Positions 1 to 5,328 are shown, counted from the stretch's first letter. The stretch is 5,328 nt of DNA from Clostridia bacterium (GCA_017408625.1 JAFQUG010000068.1:1-5328); one strand, 5' to 3'. Notes: a model not told the origin generated them from the letters alone. Made by a program: numbers and translations.

Positions 1-1902
1 CGTACCGCCCGCGCGGGTAGCCGATACGGCGCATACGTGCGTATCCATGGCAATATGCACGCTGTGCCCGTCGGGCAGCGGCACGGTGCCTTCGATCTTT
101 CGGTACAGTCCGCGATCGGGCTTGACCGCAAAGGTCTCGTAGCCCACAGAGGTAGGATACACACCCAGGCAATACCTGCCCAAGAGGTAGATCGGTCCGC
201 CGCCCCACGCGTGGCAGAGTGAGCAGCCGTACTTCATACCGTACATGCCAAAATGCTCGATTCCCTTTTGCTCGGGCAGGTACTGCTCCCAGATCGAGGT
301 CGCGCCCAAGGCAACCATGCCGCCCCAGTAGGATTCGATCTTTTTCTGTGCGGTCTTGAGTCTGCCCATCATACAAAGCGCGTTGAGCTCAAAGAACTCA
401 AAATACGGCGTGGTGATCTGATTGACCGCGTCGTTTTCAAGCACGCAGCGCACGATCTTTTGTGCACGTCTGTGCGAAACAAAGCCATACATGATGGCAA
501 AGATATTGGCGTGACGCGTCACGTTCTCGCGACCCGTGGTGTGGCAATCGATAAACGCGCCGCGATCCTCGCGCCAGTAATCCTTCATAATGCGCTTTTG
601 CAGCGCGTCGGCAGCTGCCTTGTGCAAAGAGCCGTCCTTGCCGACCAATGCGCACAACTCGGCCATGCATCTGCGGCATTGCCAGAGCAATATCTGCTCT
701 GCGCAAAGCGGGCCGCCCTTATCCATATCCGACCAGTCGATAAAGATCCAGTCGTCGTCGCGGTAGCAAACGTAGCCGTTCTCGTCAAGTCTACCCACGA
801 TAAAGTCGTAGAGTGCCTGCAGACGGTCGAAATAGATCTCGATGAACTGCTTGTCGCCGGTGGAGAAATAGTATTCGTAAGCCCCGATGATCAGATACAT
901 GGAATAATCGTTGATCGAATTGATATGCTGCTCGTAAGGCGGCTTGCCCAAAAGTGCGATAATGGTGCGCTTGGTGATCTCGGGATCGAAATACAGATAG
1001 CGGTTTGCCATGTAGGATTGGTACGCATCTCCCGACCAGCACCAGCGGTCGCGCTTGATGCCGTCAAGGAAAAACTCCCGCGAATTGAGATGTAAGGTGT
1101 AAGCGCAGATCTCCCAGATCTTGTTGACGTTCTTTCGGTTGCATGCAAAGGTTGCCACGTCGGAGAGCGGCAGATATTCGTAATCCGCCCGGACCTTCAG
1201 ATTCTTGCCGCCCTGCACGCAAGCATAGCGGAACGCACGGCCGCTCAGGCGGTAGGTCCCCTTGCCGCTGACCGTCTCCCTGATCAACGCCTCGGCATGA
1301 TCCAACGCCTCCTCGCGGGATTCTCCGTAGGTCACGCGGATCTGATCATTTTCATCCGCACCCTCGATGCACAGATACGCGTAAGTCTCACGGCCGAAAT
1401 CGTACAGTGTTCCCTGCTCGGTCGCGGTCACCTTAACCGGATCAAGACGCTCATAGGAGAAACGGAACACCTCGGGATTATCCTCGGGCGAGGTATAAGC
1501 GGGCGTGCAACCGACCGGTACGCGGTGCGTCACGATCATGTGGTCGGCGATCCAAGATTCGTCGGTCTTGAGATATTTGCTGTCCACGTAAAGGCTGGGC
1601 AGCCCCTCGGTTGCCAGCGTGACCACCATGATATTGTGGTCTCCCGCACCGATTTTCAGATCGGTATTGACGGGCAGACGGTCATTGTCCACCATCACGT
1701 ACGCCTTGGCGCGCGTAACAAAGCGCACCACGTCATCCTCATCCGCGTGGTAGCTCTTGAAAAAGCGCACGTTGGGATAAGGGGGCGAGAGCTTCCAGAA
1801 CGTGGGATATTCGCAACCGAATTCCTCGCGTCGCGCGTGCAGCAGCATGCTGTGATACAATTCAAAATCACCGTGATACCAGATCCATTTTGCTTGACTC
1901 AT
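1..1902 (-). CDS. GH78 alpha-L-rhamnosidase-like protein (3' end cut by the window)
   Basis: Reading the minus strand from the ATG at 1902 gives 634 uninterrupted codons to the left edge. The family hydrolyses terminal alpha-L-rhamnose from glycans by an inverting mechanism. The start MSQAKWIWYHGDFELYHSM is the usual opening of short clostridial GH78 proteins. Residues 1-250 look like N-terminal beta-domains and about 255-555 the (alpha/alpha)6 catalytic barrel. From about 555 a C-terminal beta-domain begins. The catalytic motif LDGIKRDRWCWSGDAYQS carries acidic residues D280, D285 and D292. The likely base is E539 in TSIWEQY, followed by the SLCHAWGGGPIYLLGRY motif with H564 and W566. FIDWSDMDKGGPLCAEQ is also typical of the family. 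There is no signal peptide, so the enzyme is probably cytoplasmic. A ribosome site AAGGGGG (1914-1908) lies 5 nt before the ATG. Family assignment is strong. Rhamnose as the actual substrate is inferred, and D285 sits where characterised enzymes usually have Glu. Confidence 0.9.
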   Translation of the reverse strand, partial: MSQAKWIWYHGDFELYHSMLLHARREEFGCEYPTFWKLSPPYPNVRFFKSYHADEDDVVRFVTRAKAYVMVDNDRLPVNTDLKIGAGDHNIMVVTLATEGLPSLYVDSKYLKTDESWIADHMIVTHRVPVGCTPAYTSPEDNPEVFRFSYERLDPVKVTATEQGTLYDFGRETYAYLCIEGADENDQIRVTYGESREEALDHAEALIRETVSGKGTYRLSGRAFRYACVQGGKNLKVRADYEYLPLSDVATFACNRKNVNKIWEICAYTLHLNSREFFLDGIKRDRWCWSGDAYQSYMANRYLYFDPEITKRTIIALLGKPPYEQHINSINDYSMYLIIGAYEYYFSTGDKQFIEIYFDRLQALYDFIVGRLDENGYVCYRDDDWIFIDWSDMDKGGPLCAEQILLWQCRRCMAELCALVGKDGSLHKAAADALQKRIMKDYWREDRGAFIDCHTTGRENVTRHANIFAIMYGFVSHRRAQKIVRCVLENDAVNQITTPYFEFFELNALCMMGRLKTAQKKIESYWGGMVALGATSIWEQYLPEQKGIEHFGMYGMKYGCSLCHAWGGGPIYLLGRYCLGVYPTSVGYETFAVKPDRGLYRKIEGTVPLPDGHSVHIAMDTHVCAVSATRAGGT

Positions 1903-1931
1903 ATGAACCCCCTTGGTTTTTTATTGATTTT

Positions 1932-1960
1932 ATTGTATCACAGAAAAAGCAGAAATGCAA
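1932..1960 (-). promoter_or_regulatory. Promoter of the GH78 gene
   Basis: On the minus strand, TTGCAT (1960-1955) is followed by a 17-nt spacer and TACAAT (1937-1932). TGA directly before the -10 box gives an extended -10. It lies about 30 nt upstream of the GH78 start codon and downstream of the XRE terminator, so the GH78 gene is probably transcribed independently of the repressor gene. No clear operator is seen around it. Confidence 0.7.
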
Positions 1961-1976
1961 TAGCGGAAAGCATAAC

Positions 1977-2010
1977 AAAAAGCAGGCGCAGAAAGATTTC
2001 TTGCACCTGC
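1977..2010 (-). terminator. Intrinsic terminator of the XRE gene
   Basis: On the minus strand, GCAGGTGCA (2010-2002) pairs with TGCGCCTGC (1990-1982): nine pairs, one of them a T-G wobble, with partial pairing continuing into the loop. A run of five T (1981-1977) follows. It begins 12 nt beyond the XRE stop codon and lies before the GH78 promoter, separating the two units. Confidence 0.8.
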
Positions 2011-2014
2011 CGTC

Positions 2015-2033
2015 ATGATCAATCAATGATCAT
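2015..2033. repeat. Short inverted repeat at the XRE stop codon
   Basis: ATGATC (2015-2020) and GATCAT (2028-2033) form a perfect 6-bp inverted repeat around a 7-nt centre, overlapping the last codons and stop of the XRE gene. It is just upstream of the terminator hairpin and may be chance or part of the 3'-end structure. Confidence 0.4.
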
Positions 2034-2274
2034 TTTTATCCAGTCCTTCAAAGAGATCCTCAAATGAACATTGATAGATTTTCTTCAACTCCAATAACAC
2101 GCTGATTCGGACATTCAGTTCACCGGATTCATATTTCGCATAGGTCGTTCTTCCGATATCACAACCTCTGCGTTGCAATTCCTCACACAACTTTTCCTGT
2201 GAAATATCATGCTTGTCACGCAAAGCACGCAGATTATCGCCTATGCGTCTGTCTCTTCGCAATTTTTGTTCCAT
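2023..2274 (-). CDS. XRE/Cro-CI family HTH transcriptional regulator
   Basis: This 83-residue single-domain DNA-binding protein starts MEQKLRRDRRIGDNLRALRD. A HTH_3-type fold is readable: helix 1 about 9-21, helix 2 about 25-36 (SQEKLCEELQRRG), recognition helix about 40-50 (IGRTTYAKYESGE), helix 4 about 57-67 and helix 5 about 70-76 (SFEDLFEGL). There is no added ligand or protease domain, so it is probably a simple dimeric repressor. I chose the ATG at 2274 because GAGG lies 8 nt upstream. A TTG at 2310 would add 12 residues but lacks a good ribosome site and falls inside the operator repeats. The gene is divergent from the SLOG gene (105 nt between start codons) and shares its operator region, suggesting autoregulation and control of that neighbour. 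Its own promoter is not clear. The gene is AT-richer than the flanking glycosidases. The DNA-binding role is confident; the targets are inferred. Confidence 0.9.
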   Translation of the reverse strand: MEQKLRRDRRIGDNLRALRDKHDISQEKLCEELQRRGCDIGRTTYAKYESGELNVRISVLLELKKIYQCSFEDLFEGLDKNDH

Positions 2275-2290
2275 ATTATACCTCACAATT

Positions 2291-2364
2291 TTGACCAATA
2301 TCGGTTGCAACCAATATTATTTTATGATATAATCACAGTAATTATTGACCGTGATATTGGTCAA
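2291..2364. promoter_or_regulatory. Operator region between the XRE and SLOG genes
   Basis: TTGACCAATATC (2291-2302) is the exact reverse complement of GATATTGGTCAA (2353-2364), a perfect 12-bp inverted repeat spanning the intergenic region. A third copy of the core, ACCAATAT, is at 2310-2317, in direct orientation 16 bp after the first. The right copy is also half of a local palindrome, TTGACC-N8-GGTCAA (2345-2364), immediately before the SLOG ribosome site. The palindrome GGTTGCAACC (2303-2312) overlaps the SLOG -35 box. The sites flank and overlap the plus-strand promoter. This is the layout expected for a small XRE repressor controlling both itself and its neighbour. Binding by the adjacent regulator is inferred, not shown. 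Confidence 0.7.
2305..2333 (+). promoter_or_regulatory. Promoter of the SLOG gene
   Basis: TTGCAA (2305-2310), a 17-nt spacer and a perfect TATAAT (2328-2333), with TGA before the -10 box as an extended element. Transcription should start near 2340, giving a leader of about 40 nt. The operator half-site at 2310-2317 lies in the -35/spacer region and the palindrome at 2345-2364 in the leader, so repressor binding would block this promoter. Confidence 0.8.
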
Positions 2365-2379
2365 CTTTAGGAGGATATT

Positions 2380-2889
2380 ATGATTTGTTGTGTCACCGGA
2401 CACCGGCCATCCGGCTTTCCTTTTGCAAGAGACCCGAACACTCTTCCGTTTTTCAACTACTCAAAAGCCTTACAAGAGGAGCTCATATCCCTGATCAATC
2501 AAGGCTACACGCACTTCATCACAGGAATGGCAGAAGGAGCAGATTTGGATTTCGCTCAAACCATCATATTTCTGCAGGACTGTTATGAAACCCTCGTTAT
2601 TGAAGCAGCGTACCCTTACCCGCCCCACACAGTCAAGAATTGGACAAAGTATCAAGAGGACAAAGAGTTTGTTGCTGAAAATTGCAATATCAAACATGTT
2701 GTTTCGGATCATTATTACAAGGGATGCATGCACAAGCGTAACCAATATATGGTTGACAAAGCAGACATCGTATTGGCGATTTGGAACGGAAAGCAAAGTG
2801 GAGGAACGTGGAACACGATCAAGTATGCGCAATCGAAAAACAAGCCAATCAAATATATCATGCTGAATGATTTTCTTGAAAATCTGTAA
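2380..2889 (+). CDS. SLOG-fold protein, YpsA/DUF1273-like
   Basis: This complete 169-residue protein has no signal peptide or membrane segment. It has the pattern of the SLOG (SMF/DprA-LOG) Rossmann-like superfamily, subgroup YpsA/DUF1273. The start MICCVTGHRPSGF is a first beta-strand followed by the TGHR loop (residues 6-9). FITGMAEGADLDFAQ (about 46-60) is the glycine-rich nucleotide-binding segment. RNQYMVDKAD (120-129) and WNGKQSGGTWNT (135-146) match the conserved later motifs that close the ligand pocket. Family members are thought to bind nucleotides or related ligands, but no reaction is established for this subgroup. AGGAGG (2369-2374) lies 5 nt before the ATG. The gene is divergent from an XRE regulator with shared operators and is followed by a strong terminator, so it is a one-gene transcript. 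Base composition is lower in G/C than the glycosidase genes, hinting at transfer. Superfamily assignment is good; a role in stress, phage or mobile-element biology is speculation. Confidence 0.8.
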   Translation: MICCVTGHRPSGFPFARDPNTLPFFNYSKALQEELISLINQGYTHFITGMAEGADLDFAQTIIFLQDCYETLVIEAAYPYPPHTVKNWTKYQEDKEFVAENCNIKHVVSDHYYKGCMHKRNQYMVDKADIVLAIWNGKQSGGTWNTIKYAQSKNKPIKYIMLNDFLENL

Positions 2890-2901
2890 AAAACATAAAA
2901 C

Positions 2902-2929
2902 AGAAAAGCCGCCTTTTGGCGGCTTTTCT
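2902..2929. terminator. Bidirectional intrinsic terminator
   Basis: AGAAAAGCCGCC (2902-2913) and GGCGGCTTTTCT (2918-2929) form a perfect 12-bp stem with a TTTT loop. The outer A/T part of the stem gives T-rich 3' ends on both strands, extended on the minus strand by a further TTTT. It lies between the convergent SLOG gene (stop 2887-2889) and the DUF2383-like gene (stop 2954-2952), and can serve both. Confidence 0.9.
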
Positions 2930-2951
2930 ACTACAATTCTGCATTTTGCAT

Positions 2952-3386
2952 TTACAAATACCCTCTGATATCAACGGCCAACTTCTCTTCAAGATTGATC
3001 AGCCTTTTGCAAATGTCCTTGCTGCGCTCGTCGGCAGCCTTATACTGATTGAGATACTTGTTGAGTGACTTGACGCCCATGTTGCAGCCGTCCGTGATCA
3101 GGTCGGCAACCGTGTGATCCGATTCGTGCATGGTCAATTTCACGTTGGTCTTGATCCAGGACATGCTCTGCGCCATGGGAGAAGGATCCTTGCCCTCGTC
3201 GCCAAAGCGATCCAACTGCTCCTGCAGCTCGGTATTGAGCTGGTCGTGCTCGCGCTTGCAGGTCGTCAGGATCTCCATGAGCTTATTCGACTTGACCGTA
3301 TCCAGCACCTCCTTGATGGACTGCACACCCATTTTGACACCTGCGTCACATTCTCGCAGCAGCTTGATGGTATCTTGCTCGATCAT
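2952..3386 (-). CDS. DUF2383/ferritin-like helical-bundle protein
   Basis: This soluble 144-residue protein starts MIEQDTIKLLRECDAGVKMG and is predicted to be all-helical: about 5-31, 33-60, 72-88, 89-114 and 117-143. Length and pattern resemble the DUF2383 / PA2169-type four-helix bundles common in gut Firmicutes, whose function is unknown. Two related segments occur, GVKMGVQSIKEVL (16-28) and GCNMGVKSLNKYL (100-112), suggesting an internal duplication. HESDH (87-91) contains an E-x-x-H pattern, and E46-H47 are in helix 2; these are possible metal ligands as in ferritin-like folds, but unproven. I chose the ATG at 3386 because AAGGAG (3400-3395) lies 8 nt upstream. An upstream in-frame start at 3458 would add 24 residues that look like non-coding sequence and bury this ribosome site. 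The gene is convergent with the SLOG gene, sharing its terminator, and divergent from the DUF4832-like gene. No clear promoter of its own was found. Confidence 0.75.
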   Translation of the reverse strand: MIEQDTIKLLRECDAGVKMGVQSIKEVLDTVKSNKLMEILTTCKREHDQLNTELQEQLDRFGDEGKDPSPMAQSMSWIKTNVKLTMHESDHTVADLITDGCNMGVKSLNKYLNQYKAADERSKDICKRLINLEEKLAVDIRGYL

Positions 3387-3451
3387 ATGAATTTCTCCTT
3401 TTTTATTACAGTATGCACCGCATTTTTGCACTTCATACACCGACATTTTTA

Positions 3452-3480
3452 TTGACAAGCAAAGGCACGTATGGTATCAT
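3452..3480 (+). promoter_or_regulatory. Promoter of the DUF4832-like tandem genes
   Basis: A consensus TTGACA (3452-3457), a 17-nt spacer and TATCAT (3475-3480), with TGG before the -10 box as an extended element. It is 36 nt upstream of the start at 3517 and probably drives both tandem paralogues. The 130-nt gap 3387-3516 is shared with the divergent DUF2383-like gene. I saw no convincing repressor operator in it. Confidence 0.8.
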
Positions 3481-3516
3481 GAAATCAGAAATAAAACAAA
3501 AAAGGAGACCGATATC

Positions 3517-4953
3517 ATGACCGATTTCCCGAATATTGTCAACGTTCCCGGCGGCAAAGAGGTACAGACCCTTTGCTTTATGACCGACAAAAAGCACGTG
3601 CGCAAGAACTTTGTGGATCTGCGCCTTCTGGTGGACGATAAGACTGTTTTGCGCAACCCGCATAAGGGCTGGTTCTGGCACTACATCGACAACGGCTACG
3701 GCCGCGGCGCATACCGCGAGGCGCACGATCCCGACGACGATCTTGCCGACTTCCCGGGACTCAACCACCTCTACCTGCGCTTTGACTGGGGGGACGTAGA
3801 AAAGGTCGAGGGCATTTACGATTTTTCCTATCTTGACCAGATCATGGAAACGTGGGGAGCGCGCGGCTATCGATTCTCCTTACGTGTTTGCACCTACGAG
3901 GGTGCTGCGGAGCTCAATGACGCAACCCCTGCATACGTGTACGAAAAGGGGGCGCGCTGCTACCTTTTGGAGGGCGGCAAGATTCAGCCCGACTTCGGGG
4001 ATCCCATCTTCCTTGCTTGTCTGGAGCGATTCATGCAAGCCTTTGGAGAAAAATACAACGGCGACCCCCGCATCGAGTGCATTGACATCGGCACCCTGGG
4101 CACCTGGGGCGAGGGACATACGGTGGAGGGCGACGGCCGCATTTACCCCATCGAAACAATCAAGGCGCACTTTGATCTGCACGCAAAATATTTTCCCGAC
4201 ACGCCCGTGCTTTGTAACGACGACCACATTGCAGGCCGCTTTGCAAACGGACAGGGTGAGGCGCAAGAGATCCTTGACTACGCCGCTGCCTGCGGCTTTG
4301 GCGTGCAGGATGACTCGATCTGCTGCGATTACTATTACCAGATGAACGATTACGACACCATGCGCGCACCCTGGGCGTTTGACCGTCTTGCTCCCAATGC
4401 GCCAAACGCGATCGAAATGGCGCACTACACCTACATCAAGCCGCGTTACGAATCCTATTTCCGTGGCGGCCTTACCGCCATGGAGTCCTTCAAGCGCGCG
4501 CATGCTACCTTTGCGGGCTTTCACGGCTATCCGCGCAAGTGGCTGGCAAATGAATATTATCTGACCGAATACTGCGCAAACCGCCTTGGATATTGGTATT
4601 TCGTGACGGGCGCGGTCATTCCCGAGTTGACCGACACCGCCTACAATATCATTGAGCTTGACGTGGAAAACCGCGGCTGGGCACGCGCCTACCGTAAATA
4701 CGAGCTTAAGGTACGCCTGTGCGACGAGGGTGGCACGTATACCATCCCCGTAGAGTGCGATAACCGCACCTGGGAGCCCGATGCCCAGCTGACGCTTGCT
4801 TTGCGTCTTGACGCACGCGGCGTGCCCGAAGGAGACTACGACCTCTTGATCGGTATGTTTGAGGGAGAGGTGCCCATCAAGCTTGCCATCAAGCAAGATG
4901 CCTTGCACAACGACTACTATACCATTGCGCGCACACACGTGCGCAGCGTGTAA
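3517..4953 (+). CDS. DUF4832/DUF4874-type TIM-barrel glycosidase-like protein
   Basis: This complete 478-residue protein has no signal peptide, so it is probably cytoplasmic. NPHKGWFWHYIDNGYGRG (47-64) is the N-P-x-x-G opening seen in DUF4874/DUF4832 proteins, and HLYLRFDWGDVEKVEGIYDF (84-103) is a GH-A-like first barrel segment. IDIGTLGTWGEGH (189-201) places E199 where retaining clan-A glycosidases carry the acid/base. E300 in AIEMAHYTY is a possible nucleophile on a late strand. From about 365 onward, alternating strands (LDVENRGWARAYRKYELKV, then DYDLLIGMFEGEVPIKLAI) look like a C-terminal beta-sandwich. Substrate and activity are unknown for the family. AAGGAG (3502-3507) precedes the ATG by 9 nt. 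A second gene of the same family follows after 16 nt, and a rhamnosidase-like gene lies upstream on the other strand, suggesting a role in glycan breakdown. High G/C, like the GH78 gene. Family call fairly confident; catalytic residues inferred. Confidence 0.75.
   Translation: MTDFPNIVNVPGGKEVQTLCFMTDKKHVRKNFVDLRLLVDDKTVLRNPHKGWFWHYIDNGYGRGAYREAHDPDDDLADFPGLNHLYLRFDWGDVEKVEGIYDFSYLDQIMETWGARGYRFSLRVCTYEGAAELNDATPAYVYEKGARCYLLEGGKIQPDFGDPIFLACLERFMQAFGEKYNGDPRIECIDIGTLGTWGEGHTVEGDGRIYPIETIKAHFDLHAKYFPDTPVLCNDDHIAGRFANGQGEAQEILDYAAACGFGVQDDSICCDYYYQMNDYDTMRAPWAFDRLAPNAPNAIEMAHYTYIKPRYESYFRGGLTAMESFKRAHATFAGFHGYPRKWLANEYYLTEYCANRLGYWYFVTGAVIPELTDTAYNIIELDVENRGWARAYRKYELKVRLCDEGGTYTIPVECDNRTWEPDAQLTLALRLDARGVPEGDYDLLIGMFEGEVPIKLAIKQDALHNDYYTIARTHVRSV
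3839..3869 (+). repeat. 31-nt exact repeat, copy 1 (inside the first DUF4832-like gene)
   Basis: Identical over 31 nt to 5298-5328. It encodes the IMETWGARG segment of both paralogues and reflects their tandem duplication. It could act as a recombination or assembly-collapse point. Confidence 0.9.
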
Positions 4954-4969
4954 GAAAGGAGCTGCGAAT

Positions 4970-5328
4970 ATGGAAAACAAGCTTTATCCCAATCTTCAGC
5001 CCGCTCCCATACCGGACGGCAGTCAGACCATGTGCGGCACGTTTGATCACCCCTTAGCCTGCCCCGATTTTATTGACCTGCGTCCCTATCTTGACGACAA
5101 GACCGTGCAAAAGAACCCGCACAAGGGCTGGTTCTGGCACTATATTGACAACGGCTACGGCCGCGGAAATTACCGTGTCGCGCACGATCCGAACGACGAC
5201 CTTTCCGACTTCCCCGGGCTCAACCATCTCTATCTGCGCTTTGACTGGGGCGACATTGAAAAGGAGGAAGGCGTTTACGACTTCTCATACCTTGACGAGA
5301 TCATGGAAACGTGGGGAGCGCGCGGCTA
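4970..5328 (+). CDS. Second DUF4832/DUF4874-type protein, tandem paralogue (5' part only)
   Basis: The first 119 residues are visible, starting MENKLYPNLQPAPIPDGSQT, and the frame runs off the right edge. Residues 35-119 match residues 33-117 of the upstream gene at 71 of 85 positions with no gaps, including an unbroken match of NPHKGWFWHYIDNGYGRG. The first 34 residues are clearly diverged. AAAGGAG (4955-4961) lies 8 nt before the ATG, and only 16 nt separate it from the previous stop codon, so the two genes should be co-transcribed and translated in sequence. No signal peptide is visible. The catalytic region lies beyond the window, so it cannot be said whether this copy keeps the WGEGH glutamate. 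It arose by tandem duplication and may have a different substrate or be a subunit partner. Confidence 0.8.
   Translation, partial: MENKLYPNLQPAPIPDGSQTMCGTFDHPLACPDFIDLRPYLDDKTVQKNPHKGWFWHYIDNGYGRGNYRVAHDPNDDLSDFPGLNHLYLRFDWGDIEKEEGVYDFSYLDEIMETWGARG
5298..5328 (+). repeat. 31-nt exact repeat, copy 2 (at the right edge)
   Basis: Identical to 3839-3869 and ending exactly at the last base of the window. The match may continue outside it. One base before the repeat (5297 G against 3838 C) the copies differ. Confidence 0.9.

Noticed and set aside
253..1095. 280-codon plus-strand open frame
   Set aside because: Lies wholly opposite the GH78 gene, whose translation has recognisable family motifs throughout; the plus frame gives no recognisable protein and has no good ribosome site.
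1297..2067. 256-codon plus-strand open frame
   Set aside because: Antisense to the GH78 N-terminus, its promoter, the XRE terminator and the XRE 3' end; a shadow frame in GC-rich coding DNA.
2275..2310. 12-residue N-terminal extension of the XRE protein from a TTG codon
   Set aside because: The added residues are encoded by the operator repeats, and the ATG at 2274 has a well-placed GAGG.
2291..2364. Inverted repeats as transposon ends or a CRISPR-like array
   Set aside because: Only three short copies without regular spacers, no transposase, and placement around promoter elements; an operator explains them better.
3387..3458. 24-residue N-terminal extension of the DUF2383-like protein
   Set aside because: It would translate through the AAGGAG ribosome site of the ATG at 3386 and overlap the divergent promoter; the extension does not look like part of the helical bundle.
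3880..4980. 366-codon minus-strand open frame
   Set aside because: Opposite the DUF4832-like gene, which has a strong promoter, ribosome site and a paralogue conserving its reading frame. The antisense frame has no family features.

Overview
The window looks like chromosomal DNA of an uncultured, gut-type anaerobic Firmicute (Clostridia). The evidence is strong AGGAGG-type ribosome binding sites, sigma-A-type promoters with TGn-extended -10 boxes, the standard genetic code, and gene families typical of glycan-using gut Clostridia: GH78 rhamnosidase, a DUF4832-like glycosidase, a YpsA/DUF1273-type SLOG protein and a DUF2383-like helical bundle. This assignment is an inference from gene content; there is no rRNA or other taxonomic marker.

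Layout from left to right. (1) 1-1902, minus strand: a GH78 alpha-L-rhamnosidase-like gene, open over 634 codons, whose C-terminus runs off the left edge. It has its own promoter (1932-1960). (2) 1977-2364: a minus-strand XRE-family repressor gene (2023-2274) closed by an intrinsic terminator (1977-2010). It is separated from gene 3 by an operator-like region containing a perfect 12-bp inverted repeat and a third half-site. (3) 2380-2889, plus strand: a SLOG/YpsA-like nucleotide-binding-fold protein, transcribed divergently from the repressor. A strong bidirectional terminator (2902-2929) closes it. (4) 2952-3386, minus strand: a 144-residue, all-helical DUF2383/ferritin-like protein. (5) 3517-4953, plus strand: a complete 478-residue TIM-barrel protein of the DUF4832/DUF4874 type with a near-consensus promoter. 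(6) 4970-5328, plus strand: the beginning of a tandem paralogue of gene 5, 16 nt downstream of it and cut by the right edge.

How the parts relate. Genes 1, 5 and 6 look like a carbohydrate-degradation locus. None has a visible signal peptide, so they probably act on imported oligosaccharides in the cytoplasm. The XRE/SLOG pair between them is visibly AT-richer (20 of 60 bases are G/C at 2641-2700, against 42 of 60 at 4081-4140). It is bounded by terminators and carries its own operator, so it reads as a self-contained, autoregulated cassette, possibly acquired by transfer. The best candidates for something undescribed are this XRE/SLOG module and the tandem DUF4832-like proteins of unknown substrate.

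No tRNA, rRNA, CRISPR array, insertion sequence or riboswitch was recognised. No gene-free stretch exceeds about 130 bases.
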